64,000 bases of DNA from CAVDHB01 sp963608705 (lineage in GTDB: Bacteria; Bacteroidota; Bacteroidia; Bacteroidales; Bacteroidaceae). The position numbers were made by a program, and so were the translations under genes. The DNA is taken from NCBI GenBank assembly GCA_963608705.1, contig CAVDHB010000027.1:62001-126000 (forward strand), given 5' to 3'. Within the stretch, counting starts at the first letter, position 1; every line of letters starts with the position of its first letter. Below the pieces are notes generated by a model that saw only the letters and a program-made list of their open reading frames with translations, was not told where the DNA came from and ran no database searches. Shown piece after piece: positions 42,798-52,019 of the stretch.

Positions 42798-42943
42798 TAA
42801 ACAGTGTTGATTAGTGGTACGATTGCGGTGAATCACGTTTCTACTGGCTTTTGGGACGGCATACAATGTGGAATGGCATAGCGCAGGTGTGTTTGAATGA
42901 CGAACCGGGTCACAATGCGTGGGAGATTGTGAATCTTATACAA

Positions 42944-42982
42944 TAAAAAGACAGGGGCTGTGCCTTGAACACGACCCCTGTC
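42944..42982 (-). terminator. Terminator of the valS unit
   Basis: GACAGGGG (42950-42957) pairs with CCCCTGTC (42975-42982); on the minus strand the stem is followed by TTTTTATT. It lies 20 nt after the valS stop. Confidence 0.9.
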
Positions 42983-43002
42983 CGTTTCTTTATGCGTTCT
43001 GT

Positions 43003-45651
43003 TTATTTCTTCAACTCAGCCAAGGAAGCCTTTATGGAGGCTATCTTGGTCTCTGCGTCAGATTGTTTCTTGCGTTCCATCTCCACCACCTTGGCGGGAG
43101 CGTGCGCCACGAACTTCTCGTTGGAGAGTTTCTTCTGCACTCCGGCGAGGAAACCTTCCAAGTGTTTCAGCTCAGCCTCCAACTTGGCGGTCTCGGCTTC
43201 CACGTCAATCAGATTGCCTATCGGCACGGCGTATTCCGTGGTGCCTACCATGAAGGAAGAAGCGCCCGCCTCTTTCTCATTCACTGTCTTCACCTCTGAC
43301 AAGTTGGCCATCTTGCACATCACCGGGATATAGGCTTCCAGTGCGTTCTGACCCACTACGCACAACTCTAATTTCTCTTTCGGAGAGATGTTCTTGGAGT
43401 TGCGGATAGCGCGCACGCTGCCTACCACAGCCTTCACCGTGTCAATGTCTTGAATGAGTTTCTGGTCATCCTCGGTCATTGCGCCGATAGACAAAGGAGA
43501 AGTCATGATGCTCTCGCCTTCCTTGCGGTCGTAGATGTGCTGCCACAGTTCCTCCGTGATGAACGGCATGAACGGATGCAGCAATTTCAACAGGCTCTCG
43601 AAGTAGGACAAAGTAGCCTCGTAGGTCTTCTGGTCGATGGGCTGTCCGTAAGCGGGCTTCACCATCTCCAAGTACCAGCCGGAGAACTCGTCCCAGAACA
43701 GGCGGTAGATGACCATCAACGCTTCGTTCAGACGGAACTTGGAGAAGAGTTCCTTCACCTCGGCGGCAGATTTGCGCAATACGGCCTCGAACCACGCCAC
43801 AGCTGTCTTGGCACTCTCAGACTGGGCGGTGTCCGCCGTCTGCCAGCCCTTGATCAAGCGGAATGAGTTCCAAATCTTGTTGTTGAAGTTACGTCCCTGC
43901 TCGCAGAGGCTCTCGTCGAAGAGGATGTCGTTTCCGGCCGGAGCGCAGAGCATCATGCCCATACGCACACCGTCGGCGCCGTATTTCTCAATCAGCTTCA
44001 AGGGGTCGGGCGAGTTGCCGAGCGACTTGCTCATCTTGCGTCCCAGCTTGTCACGGACGATGCCGGTGAAGTAGACGTTCTTGAAAGGCATTTCTCCCAT
44101 GTACTCATAGCCCGCCATAATCATACGAGCCACCCAGAAGAAGATGATGTCCGGCCCGGTCACCAATGTGGCCGTGGGATAGTAGTACTTGATTTCCTCG
44201 TTGCCCGGATGGTTGATGCCGTCGAACAGAGAGATAGGCCACAGCCAGGAAGAGAACCATGTGTCAAGCGCGTCCTCGTCCTGACGCAAGTCCGCCAGTG
44301 TCAAGGCGTTATTTCCAGTCTTCGCCTTCGCTTTCTCCAAAGCGGCCTCGGGAGTCTCGGCCACCACGAAACCGCCCTCAGGCAGATAGTAAGCCGGGAT
44401 GCGGTGTCCCCACCACAACTGACGGCTGATGCACCAGTCCTTGATGTTCTCCAGCCAGTTCCGGTAAGTGTTCTTGTATTTCTTGGGGTAGAACTTTATC
44501 TCGTCGTTCATCACGGGAGGCAACGCCATGTCCGCGAAATGCTTCATCTTCAAGAACCACTGCATAGAGAGCTTCGGCTCGATGGGCACGTTGGTACGCT
44601 CGGAGAAGCCTACCTTGTTGTCGTAGTCCTCTACTTTCACCATCAATCCCGCCACCTTCAGGTCTTTCTCAATCTGCTTGCGCACGTCGAAACGGTCCAT
44701 CCCGACATACATTCCCGCAGCCTCGCTGATGGTTCCGTTGTCGTTGAAGATGTTGATAGACTTCAAGTTATGCTTCTCGCCCAGCATATAGTCGTTCACG
44801 TCATGAGCGGGCGTGACTTTCAGGCAACCTGTACCGAACTCAATGTCCACATAGTCGTCCTCAATCACGGGAATCACCCTGTTCACCAACGGCACAATGA
44901 CCTTCTTCCCTCTCAGGTGCTGGTTCTTCGGGTCGTTGGGATTGATACACATGGCCGTATCGCCCATGATTGTCTCAGGACGCGTGGTGGCCACTACGGC
45001 ATACTCACCGCTTGCCGCGGGCTTGCCATCCTCTCCGGCCACATTGTAGCGCAGGTAATACAGCTTGCTGTGCTCGTCTTTGTAGACCACTTCCTCGTCA
45101 GAGAGTGCCGTCTGTGCCTTCGGATCCCAGTTCACCATACGCACACCCCTGTAAATCAGTCCTTTCTCATACAAGTCACAGAACACTTTAATCACGCTCT
45201 TGGAGCGTTCCTCGTCCATGGTGAAGGCCGTGCGGTCCCAGTCGCAGCTGGCGCCTAACTTGCGCAACTGTTTCAGAATGATACCGCCATGCTCGTGTGT
45301 CCAGTCCCATGCGTGTTTCAGAAACTCCTCACGGGTGAGGTCTGTTTTCTTGATACCCTGTTCGGCCAACCGAGCCACCACTTTCGCCTCTGTGGCGATG
45401 GAAGCGTGGTCTGTGCCCGGCACCCAGCAGGCGTTCTTTCCTTCCATGCGTGCCTGGCGTACTAAAATGTCCTGAATCGTCTCATTCAGCATGTGACCCA
45501 TGTGCAGCACACCTGTCACATTAGGCGGGGGAATCACCACTGTAAATGGTTTACGCCCGTCCGGCTTAGAACTGAAAAGCTTGTGGTCAATCCAATACTG
45601 ATACCACTTCGGTTCTACAGATGAGGGGTCATATTTGCTGTCTAACTCCAT
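43003..45651 (-). CDS. valS: Valine-tRNA ligase
   Basis: Class I aminoacyl-tRNA synthetase charging tRNA-Val; 882 residues. HIGH motif as HMGHML (in PPNVTGVLHMGHML), the editing domain in the middle (TTRPETIMGDTA), KMSKS in GRKMSKSLGN, the anticodon-binding domain, and a C-terminal coiled-coil arm (VEAETAKLEAELKHLEGF) typical of ValRS. All parts are intact. It lies 37 nt after purT in a leftward unit with DUF4301 and purT. Confidence 0.98.
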   Translation of the reverse strand: MELDSKYDPSSVEPKWYQYWIDHKLFSSKPDGRKPFTVVIPPPNVTGVLHMGHMLNETIQDILVRQARMEGKNACWVPGTDHASIATEAKVVARLAEQGIKKTDLTREEFLKHAWDWTHEHGGIILKQLRKLGASCDWDRTAFTMDEERSKSVIKVFCDLYEKGLIYRGVRMVNWDPKAQTALSDEEVVYKDEHSKLYYLRYNVAGEDGKPAASGEYAVVATTRPETIMGDTAMCINPNDPKNQHLRGKKVIVPLVNRVIPVIEDDYVDIEFGTGCLKVTPAHDVNDYMLGEKHNLKSINIFNDNGTISEAAGMYVGMDRFDVRKQIEKDLKVAGLMVKVEDYDNKVGFSERTNVPIEPKLSMQWFLKMKHFADMALPPVMNDEIKFYPKKYKNTYRNWLENIKDWCISRQLWWGHRIPAYYLPEGGFVVAETPEAALEKAKAKTGNNALTLADLRQDEDALDTWFSSWLWPISLFDGINHPGNEEIKYYYPTATLVTGPDIIFFWVARMIMAGYEYMGEMPFKNVYFTGIVRDKLGRKMSKSLGNSPDPLKLIEKYGADGVRMGMMLCAPAGNDILFDESLCEQGRNFNNKIWNSFRLIKGWQTADTAQSESAKTAVAWFEAVLRKSAAEVKELFSKFRLNEALMVIYRLFWDEFSGWYLEMVKPAYGQPIDQKTYEATLSYFESLLKLLHPFMPFITEELWQHIYDRKEGESIMTSPLSIGAMTEDDQKLIQDIDTVKAVVGSVRAIRNSKNISPKEKLELCVVGQNALEAYIPVMCKMANLSEVKTVNEKEAGASSFMVGTTEYAVPIGNLIDVEAETAKLEAELKHLEGFLAGVQKKLSNEKFVAHAPAKVVEMERKKQSDAETKIASIKASLAELKK

Positions 45652-45688
45652 GTCTTTACCTTTTTATCTTTAATACCTATTAATTTTA

Positions 45689-46852
45689 CTATTTAACTTT
45701 CACTTTACTCGCGAGCGATTTACACTTGTCTCTCAAGGCAGACTGGCTTTCGCCTACTTTGTCATAGCATACCACCACGCCCATTCTTCTTCCGGGATGC
45801 GCCACGGGCTTGCCGAAGATGCGCAAGTATGTATTTGTCGCCGCACACACCTGCTCCATGCCCTTATATTCAGGCTTCTCGCTTTCCACTTCGGAAAGAA
45901 TCACGGCACTTGCCCCTTGACGCTCCTGTGTGATTTCGGGAATAGGAAGTCCCAGCACCGTTCTCGCGTGCAGCTCGAACTCGGTCAAGTTCTGCGTCAA
46001 AGCCAGTGTGACCATGCCTGTGTCGTGCGGGCGTGGAGAGAGTTCGGAGAAGTACACTCCGTCCTTGTGTGACAGGAAGAACTCCACTCCCCAAAGTCCG
46101 GCACCGCCTAACGCAGCCGTGATTTTCGCCGCCATCTGTTGCGCTTCCTGTAACATGGAAGCCGAAATAGTGGCGGGTTGGAAACTCTCCCGGTAGTCGC
46201 CGCCTTTCTGTATGTGCCCAATCGGAGGGCAGAACAGCGTGGGACCATGCTGCTGGGTGACCGTCAACAAGGTGATTTCACTGTCAAAATGGATGAACTG
46301 CTCCACAATGACTTCTTTCACGTCGCCTCTCGCACCCTCTATGGCGCATTCCCACGCCTTGGCCAGTTCCTCCTCGTTGTCCACCTTGGACTGTCCGTGG
46401 CCGGAACTGCTCATCAACGGTTTTATGATACACGGATAACCAATCTCCCTGGCAGCCTCTTTCAGCTCTTCCAGGTTGTTGGCGTAGCAGTACGCAGCCG
46501 TCTTCAGTCCCAGTTCCTGTGCGGCAAGGTCGCGGAGTTCCTTGCGGTTCATCGTGATATTCACCGCCTTTGCGCTGGGCACCACCTGAATCCCCTCCTG
46601 TTCGAACTGAATCAGCTTCTCGGTGCGTATGGCCTCTATCTCCGGCACGATAATGTCAGGCTTGTGTTTCCTCACCACCTTCTCGAGAGCTTCTCCGTCA
46701 AGCATATGGAATACTTCCCGCTCATCCGCCACGTGCATGGCCGGAGCGTTGTCATAGCTGTCACAAGCGATTACATACTGTCCCAGCCGCTGACAAGCGA
46801 TGGTAAACTCTTTTCCCAACTCACCCGAACCTAATAACAAGATTTTCTTCAT
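45689..46852 (-). CDS. purT: Formate-dependent GAR transformylase 2
   Basis: ATP-grasp enzyme that forms FGAR from GAR, formate and ATP in purine synthesis; 387 residues, full length. The N-terminal LLLGSGELGKEFTIACQRLG, the ATP-grasp core IIKPLMSSSGHGQS and SELSPRPHDTGMVTLA are diagnostic. It lies 11 nt after the DUF4301 gene. No purine riboswitch is visible in the short spacer. Confidence 0.97.
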   Translation of the reverse strand: MKKILLLGSGELGKEFTIACQRLGQYVIACDSYDNAPAMHVADEREVFHMLDGEALEKVVRKHKPDIIVPEIEAIRTEKLIQFEQEGIQVVPSAKAVNITMNRKELRDLAAQELGLKTAAYCYANNLEELKEAAREIGYPCIIKPLMSSSGHGQSKVDNEEELAKAWECAIEGARGDVKEVIVEQFIHFDSEITLLTVTQQHGPTLFCPPIGHIQKGGDYRESFQPATISASMLQEAQQMAAKITAALGGAGLWGVEFFLSHKDGVYFSELSPRPHDTGMVTLALTQNLTEFELHARTVLGLPIPEITQERQGASAVILSEVESEKPEYKGMEQVCAATNTYLRIFGKPVAHPGRRMGVVVCYDKVGESQSALRDKCKSLASKVKVK

Positions 46853-46863
46853 GTCCGGTTTAT

Positions 46864-48396
46864 TTACTGATGTTGTTCACGCAACAAATCGTTGATGGTC
46901 TTCACTGGATTGAAAGTGGACAATGGCACTTCCACAAACACCGTGTTCCAGTTGCTCATGGAGCCGTTCCACAGTCCCGGCAGCTCCAACGCCTTCAAGT
47001 CCTTTCCGTTCTTGGACTTGTAAGAGATGAATCCCGTCTTCTTGTCCACGAAATCGGGCAAGTTGAACTTCGCTCCGTTATAGTCTCTCACGCCGCACAC
47101 CAAGTCCACGGGGTTGAAATGTGTGCCGTTCTTGAACATGGCCACGTAGTCGGGATTGTTGGTGTCAATCTGCGAACTCTCCAATATCTGCAAGGACACC
47201 GTGCCGTCTGCGTTGTAAGCCAAGAACGGGCCACCTCCAGGCTCACCCACATTCTTCACCATTCCACACACACGGATGGGTCGGTTCAGTTTCTTCTTCA
47301 GATAGATAACCAGCTCGGCGTCTTCCAAGTCTTTCACGTCCTTCTTACGGCACCAGAGCTTCTGCTGCACGAAGCGGATAATCTCTTCCAGCTCCGCATG
47401 GCTGTACGTTCCGCTGTCCAGCAGACGCAAGTATTTGAACACCTGTTTCTGCAAGGAGACCAGCACGCCGGCGAGCAGTTGCTTGTAACGTACCGTGTCT
47501 TCCTTCAAGCGGTCAGGCACCACATTGTCAATGTTCTTCACGAAGACCACATCCGCGTCCAGGTCATTCAAATTCTCAATCAGTGCGCCATGGCCTCCCG
47601 GACGGAACAGCAGTTTGCCGTCTTCCGTACGGAACGGTTTGTTGTCCATTGTCACGGCCAGCGTGTCTGTGCTGGATTTTTGCACCGAGAAGGAAATGCG
47701 GTAGAAAGTATGGAATTTCTCAGCATACGCTTCCTTCTTCTCTTCCACCAGTTTCTTGAAGGCGTCCAGATGACTTGCCGACACCGTGAAGTGCACATCC
47801 ACGAAGCCTTTGGAAGCGGCGTAAAGCGCGCCTTCCACCAAATGCTCTTCCGCAGGGGTACGCACGATGCCGCCCTCGTATTTATGGAAACTCAGCATAC
47901 CTTTCGGCAGCTGTCCGTAGTTCAGTCCTTTTTCTTCCAGAAGGTTGCTCACGACCTCCTTGTATTTCCCATCCTTCACCAGTGCCGGAATGTCTTTTCC
48001 TGTGTTTTTCTGACACATCGCGTTCAGCTCTGCATAGAATGCGAACTTGTTAATGTCCTCGAAGAACTTCTTCTCGAATTCCGTCTGCGGCTTGTCATAG
48101 TCAGCGGAAAGGAACGCGAACATATTTTTGAACATACGAGAGGCAGCTCCTGAAGCAGGGACGAACTTCACGATACGTTTCCCCTCTTCCTTATAATCTT
48201 CCCACACCTTAAGATACTCCTCTTCCTCTTTGGGAGAAGGCTTGAGTATACCGCCGCCCACAGAAGCGGCCGCTTCCAATTTCAAGAAAGGGAATCCTGT
48301 CTTGAAGCATTCCAGTTGATGAGCAGCCTGCGCCGGAGTAATCCCCTTTGAGGCCAACTGTTTCAAATCCTCTTTTGTAAACATTTCTTGTTCCAT
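46864..48396 (-). CDS. DUF4301 family protein
   Basis: A 510-residue cytoplasmic protein of the Bacteroidetes family DUF4301. The motif VKFVPASGAASRMFK near residue 75 resembles the nucleotide-binding start of sugar-nucleotidyltransferase folds, and FRPGGHGALIENLNDLDADVVFVKNIDN resembles the UDP-sugar pyrophosphorylase core, so a nucleotidyltransferase-like fold is likely. No substrate is known. CAAAGATA at 48440-48447 (TATCTTTG on the minus strand) is a good -7 promoter element for the DUF4301-purT-valS unit. Confidence 0.88.
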   Translation of the reverse strand: MEQEMFTKEDLKQLASKGITPAQAAHQLECFKTGFPFLKLEAAASVGGGILKPSPKEEEEYLKVWEDYKEEGKRIVKFVPASGAASRMFKNMFAFLSADYDKPQTEFEKKFFEDINKFAFYAELNAMCQKNTGKDIPALVKDGKYKEVVSNLLEEKGLNYGQLPKGMLSFHKYEGGIVRTPAEEHLVEGALYAASKGFVDVHFTVSASHLDAFKKLVEEKKEAYAEKFHTFYRISFSVQKSSTDTLAVTMDNKPFRTEDGKLLFRPGGHGALIENLNDLDADVVFVKNIDNVVPDRLKEDTVRYKQLLAGVLVSLQKQVFKYLRLLDSGTYSHAELEEIIRFVQQKLWCRKKDVKDLEDAELVIYLKKKLNRPIRVCGMVKNVGEPGGGPFLAYNADGTVSLQILESSQIDTNNPDYVAMFKNGTHFNPVDLVCGVRDYNGAKFNLPDFVDKKTGFISYKSKNGKDLKALELPGLWNGSMSNWNTVFVEVPLSTFNPVKTINDLLREQHQ

Positions 48397-48613
48397 GGTG
48401 TATGTTTGTTATTTGTTGTTCATATTGCACTACGCCTTGCAAAGATAACGAAATCCACGGAAGAAACAGAAAAACAAAGAAGAAAAATGAATGGCAATGA
48501 ACAATTATCGACAAAGTGGGAGTATTTGTCTACAAAAACAGGCTGGTTTGTAGAGTTTGCTTGGATGTCTCATGCGCTATTTCTATCTTTGCCCGTCAGA
48601 AACATCAATATCC

Positions 48614-49699
48614 ATGAGTCAAATAAGAATCGCCAAATTCAATCCCCCGGTCGCCATCGTACATATCGTGGCGTGGTTTTTCGTGTTCTGTATGCCCGTG
48701 ATGTTCATGGACAGGGAGAACGCTTCACTGGACTGGAAAATCTACCTGCACCGTGTGTCCTTTCCGCTTTCCCTGTGTATCGTTTTCTACACGAACTATC
48801 TCCTGCTCATCCCCCGCACTCTGCTGCGGAAGCGAAACACACGGTTCTTCTGGTGGAACGTGCTGCTGATAGCCGGGGTCTGCCTGCTCATGTTTTATTG
48901 GAAACAGATTTGCCCGGACATCCCCCACTACCATCCGTCTCGTCCGCCTCGCAAGGGAGATTTCTCCATGGTGCGCTGGTTCTTCATCTGCCAAAACGCC
49001 ATCATGATGGTGCTGGACGCAGGACTGGCCGTAGCGCTCTCGCTGGGAAGCCGGTGGAAAGAGGCGGAAACCGCCCGGCAGAAAGCGGAACTGGGACGGA
49101 AAGAGGCGGAACTGAAAAACCTCCGCAACCAGATAAACCCTCATTTTCTGCTCAACACGCTCAACAACATTTACGCCCTCACCTCTTTCAACAAAGACAA
49201 AGCGCAGGAGGCGATTCAAGAATTAAGCAAATTATTACGCCATATTTTATACGATAATCAAGAAAATTACGTAGATTTGCGGAGCGAAATAGAGTTCTTG
49301 AAAAGTTACATCGAACTGATGCGCATCCGTGTGCCTAAGACGGTGGACGTGAGGATTGACTGGAACGTGCCGTCGGACTGTACACTGCGCATCGCTCCTC
49401 TTATTTATATTTCCCTGATAGAGAACGCTTTCAAACACGGCATCAACCCTACGGGAGATAGTTTCATCCACATCAAGATGGAAGTGAGAGATGGCAACAG
49501 ACTCTATTTCAAGACGGAGAACAGCAACTTCCCCAAACAGCAAAACGACAAAAGCGGAAGCGGCGTAGGACTTTCCCAGGTGAAGCAAAGGCTAAGACTG
49601 CTCTATCCCGGAAGGTACGAGTGGAAGAAAGGGACTGATTCCACGGGGAACGTGTATGTCTCCGAACTGACTATAAAAGTGAAAACTGACAGGACATGA
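48614..49699 (+). CDS. LytS/YehU-type sensor histidine kinase
   Basis: Membrane histidine kinase of the His_kinase (LytS) family, 361 residues. Four hydrophobic segments fill the first 160 residues with very short loops, so there is no large sensor domain. The phosphoacceptor motif is NQINPHFLLNTLNNIYAL (His in NPHF), preceded by a Glu/Arg-rich coiled coil, and the ATPase lid region is SLIENAFKHGINP and GSGVGLSQVKQRL. TATCTTTG at 48584-48591 is a -7 promoter element 22 nt before the start. The LytTR regulator overlaps its stop (ATGA). Confidence 0.93.
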   Translation: MSQIRIAKFNPPVAIVHIVAWFFVFCMPVMFMDRENASLDWKIYLHRVSFPLSLCIVFYTNYLLLIPRTLLRKRNTRFFWWNVLLIAGVCLLMFYWKQICPDIPHYHPSRPPRKGDFSMVRWFFICQNAIMMVLDAGLAVALSLGSRWKEAETARQKAELGRKEAELKNLRNQINPHFLLNTLNNIYALTSFNKDKAQEAIQELSKLLRHILYDNQENYVDLRSEIEFLKSYIELMRIRVPKTVDVRIDWNVPSDCTLRIAPLIYISLIENAFKHGINPTGDSFIHIKMEVRDGNRLYFKTENSNFPKQQNDKSGSGVGLSQVKQRLRLLYPGRYEWKKGTDSTGNVYVSELTIKVKTDRT

Positions 49700-50421
49700 A
49701 ACTGACATGCGCACTTGTGGACGACGAGCCGCTGGCGTTAGAACTGCTGGCGAGCTATGTCGAGAAAACGCCCTTTCTGGAGTTGGCGGGACAATATTCC
49801 AGTGCCGTCTCCGCCATGCAAGAGCTGACGGCACATCCCGTGGACTTGCTTTTTCTGGACATACAGATGCCCTCGCTGAACGGGTTGGAATACTCCAAAA
49901 CGATTGACCCGCACACCCGCATCATCTTCACCACCGCTTTCCAGCAATATGCCATAGACGGCTATAAAGTAAACGCGCTCGACTACCTGCTGAAGCCGTT
50001 CAGCTATGCCGATTTCCTGACGGCTGCCCAGAAAGCGTTGGAATGGTTCAAGCTGAAACAAAGTGCGCAGGACAACGCACAGCCAGCCGGCACGGAACGT
50101 GAGTTCATCTATGTGAAGAGCGAATACAAATTGGTGCGGGTGAACTTGGACGACATCCTCTATATCGAAGGGCTGAAAGATTACTTGAAGATTTATCTTG
50201 AGTCTGAACCCCGCCCTGTGCTTTCGCTGATAAGCATGAAAAGCATGGCCGAGAAGTTGCCTTTCCCTCGCTTCATGAGAGTACACCGCTCCTATATAGT
50301 GCAGACAAACAAAATCAAGGTGGTGGAAAGAGGACGAATCGTCTTCGGAAAAAATTACATTCCCATCTCTGACAACAACAAACAAATGATACAAAACTAC
50401 TTGAACGAACATACGCTCTGA
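49696..50421 (+). CDS. LytTR-family response regulator
   Basis: Response regulator paired with the adjacent LytS-type kinase; 241 residues. The receiver domain has the acidic pair in LVDDEP, phosphoacceptor D55 in LFLDIQMP, and Lys in LLKPFSYADFL. The LytTR DNA-binding domain follows (about 135-240: EFIYVKSEYKLVRVNLDDILYIEGLKDYLK split, and RVHRSYIV). The 4-nt overlap with the kinase gene gives coupled translation. Confidence 0.95.
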   Translation: MKLTCALVDDEPLALELLASYVEKTPFLELAGQYSSAVSAMQELTAHPVDLLFLDIQMPSLNGLEYSKTIDPHTRIIFTTAFQQYAIDGYKVNALDYLLKPFSYADFLTAAQKALEWFKLKQSAQDNAQPAGTEREFIYVKSEYKLVRVNLDDILYIEGLKDYLKIYLESEPRPVLSLISMKSMAEKLPFPRFMRVHRSYIVQTNKIKVVERGRIVFGKNYIPISDNNKQMIQNYLNEHTL

Positions 50422-50445
50422 CAAACACTAAAAAACAATAATGCA

Positions 50446-51081
50446 ATGAGAAAACTATTATGTATTTTACTGGCGTTGGTGACTTTCTCAGCCTACGCCG
50501 CAGATGACGACATCGATGTCAAACGGAAAAGCCCCAAATACCTGAAAGGAGCCGTCACGGAGGAGAACGGGAAAGTCGTGTTCCAGCAAACATTCAAGGT
50601 GAAAGGGAAAAGCGAGGATTCTCTTTATGACGTAATGAAAGAATGGGCAGAGAAGCAGGTGAAACTGCGCCAACCTATCAACTCCCGTGTGGCCTACACA
50701 AACAAGGAGAAAGGCGAGATAGCCGTCACCGCCGAGGAGTACATCACCTTCAAATCTTCCTTTCTAGCCTTGGACCGTACCCGCATCTATTATCTCCTGC
50801 AAGTACTGACGAAGCCGGAAGAGGTGACGTTACGCATGGAGCGTATCCGCTATTTGTATGACGAAAACCGGGACGGAGGCCAACAGCTCACGGCGGAGAA
50901 CACGATTTCCGACAAGGCGGCCTTGAACAAGAAGGGGAACAAGATGGTGAAGATGCTCGCCAAGTTTCGTATTCAGACCATAGACTTGAAGGACAAGATT
51001 TTCCGTAGCGCCGCACGCACCTTGGGAGTAGCCAAGAAGAAAGTGGTGAAGACCATAGTCTACGAAGAGGATGAAGAATAA
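50446..51081 (+). CDS. DUF4468 domain protein, exported
   Basis: A 211-residue protein with a signal peptide (LLCILLALVTFSAYA). The DUF4468 domain lies at about 30-125 (VVFQQTFKVKGKSEDSLYDVMKEW), a TBP-like alpha/beta fold found mainly in secreted Bacteroidetes proteins of unknown role. The C-terminal part is basic (KGNKMVKMLAKFRIQTIDLKDK). It lies 24 nt after the LytTR gene and is probably in its operon. Confidence 0.85.
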   Translation: MRKLLCILLALVTFSAYAADDDIDVKRKSPKYLKGAVTEENGKVVFQQTFKVKGKSEDSLYDVMKEWAEKQVKLRQPINSRVAYTNKEKGEIAVTAEEYITFKSSFLALDRTRIYYLLQVLTKPEEVTLRMERIRYLYDENRDGGQQLTAENTISDKAALNKKGNKMVKMLAKFRIQTIDLKDKIFRSAARTLGVAKKKVVKTIVYEEDEE

Positions 51082-51100
51082 CATTAACACTCATACAACC

Positions 51101-51340
51101 ATGAAAGAAGAAATACACGGACACGAGGTACTCCACATGATGGAGGGACACGATTACACAAAAGAGACATTGCGACAGGCCATCATCGACAGGTTCGGAG
51201 CCGACCAGCTATTCTATACCTGCTGTGCGGAACACATGAATGTAGACCAGCTGATTGCTTTTCTGGAGGAAAGAGGAAAGTTCAAGCCGTCGGCGCAAAC
51301 CCAGTTCACGGTAGACACCAGCAAAATCTGCAACCATTGA
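51101..51340 (+). CDS. YecH-like small metal-binding protein
   Basis: A 79-residue cytoplasmic protein of the YecH (DUF2492) family. Potential metal ligands are clustered: IHGHEVLHMM at the start, FYTCCAEHM in the middle, and ICNH at the C-terminus. The start at 51101 is chosen over the ORF start at 51071 because the first Met of the family pattern (MxxxIHGHEVL) is here and the longer form overlaps the DUF4468 stop. Function is unknown; a link to metal or redox sensing is only suggested by the residues. Confidence 0.85.
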   Translation: MKEEIHGHEVLHMMEGHDYTKETLRQAIIDRFGADQLFYTCCAEHMNVDQLIAFLEERGKFKPSAQTQFTVDTSKICNH

Positions 51341-51346
51341 CAAACA

Positions 51347-51357
51347 GGAGGAGGTGA
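51347..51357 (+). promoter_or_regulatory. Strong Shine-Dalgarno-like site before the NarL-type gene
   Basis: AGGAGGAGGTG lies 7 nt before the ATG at 51364. Most genes in this window have no such purine tract, as is usual in Bacteroidetes, so this one stands out and supports the start. Confidence 0.6.
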
Positions 51358-51363
51358 AGAGAG

Positions 51364-52008
51364 ATGGATAACGTGATACTTTGCGACAATCAAGACATCA
51401 CACGACTAGGCGTCAAGTGCCTGTGCGAACAGGCGGAAGCCAAAGTAACCGAGGCGTCTACCAAACGGCAGCTTGTCATAGAGCTGTTGAAGAATCCCCA
51501 GTCAGTGGTAGTCATCGATTACCCTCTTTTCGATTACGAGGAGGTGGAGATGCTATTAGTCGTGGCCAGTCGCTTTCCCGATACCCGCTGGATGTTGTTC
51601 AGCGAGGAGCTGAGCGAATCATTCATCAGGAGACTGTTGATAGACGAAGATCATTTTAGCATCGTCATGAAACAAGACTCGTTGAAGGAGATTCAAGAGT
51701 GCCTGTTGCGCACATTAAGAGACGAACGGTACATCTGCCAGCAAGTGACAGACATGCTGCTGAAACCGAAAAGCAAGCAGGAAGAAGCAGAGTGCGCCAA
51801 TCTTACTCCCACCGAGATGGAAATCCTCAAAGCGGTAGCCTTGGGAAAGACGACCAGGCAAATCGCCTCGGAACGTTGCTGTAGTATCAACACCATCGTC
51901 ACCCACCGCAAGAACATCTTCCGGAAACTTGGCGTGAACAATGTACACGAAGCGACCAAGTACGCATTCCGCACAGGCTTGGTGGATGCGGCGGAATATT
52001 TCATTTAA
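51364..52008 (+). CDS. NarL/LuxR-type response regulator
   Basis: A 214-residue regulator with an N-terminal receiver-like domain and a C-terminal LuxR helix-turn-helix. The receiver has DNQD near the N-terminus, D52 in VVVIDYPLFD as the likely phosphoacceptor, and Lys in VMKQDS, but is otherwise divergent. The HTH is clear: LTPTEMEILKAVALGKTTRQIA, then INTIVTHRKNIFRKLGVNN. No kinase of the matching (HisKA_3) type is adjacent. It is the fifth gene of the LytS operon and may be fed by another kinase or act without phosphorylation. Confidence 0.92.
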   Translation: MDNVILCDNQDITRLGVKCLCEQAEAKVTEASTKRQLVIELLKNPQSVVVIDYPLFDYEEVEMLLVVASRFPDTRWMLFSEELSESFIRRLLIDEDHFSIVMKQDSLKEIQECLLRTLRDERYICQQVTDMLLKPKSKQEEAECANLTPTEMEILKAVALGKTTRQIASERCCSINTIVTHRKNIFRKLGVNNVHEATKYAFRTGLVDAAEYFI

Positions 52009-52019
52009 AACTTTCAAAT

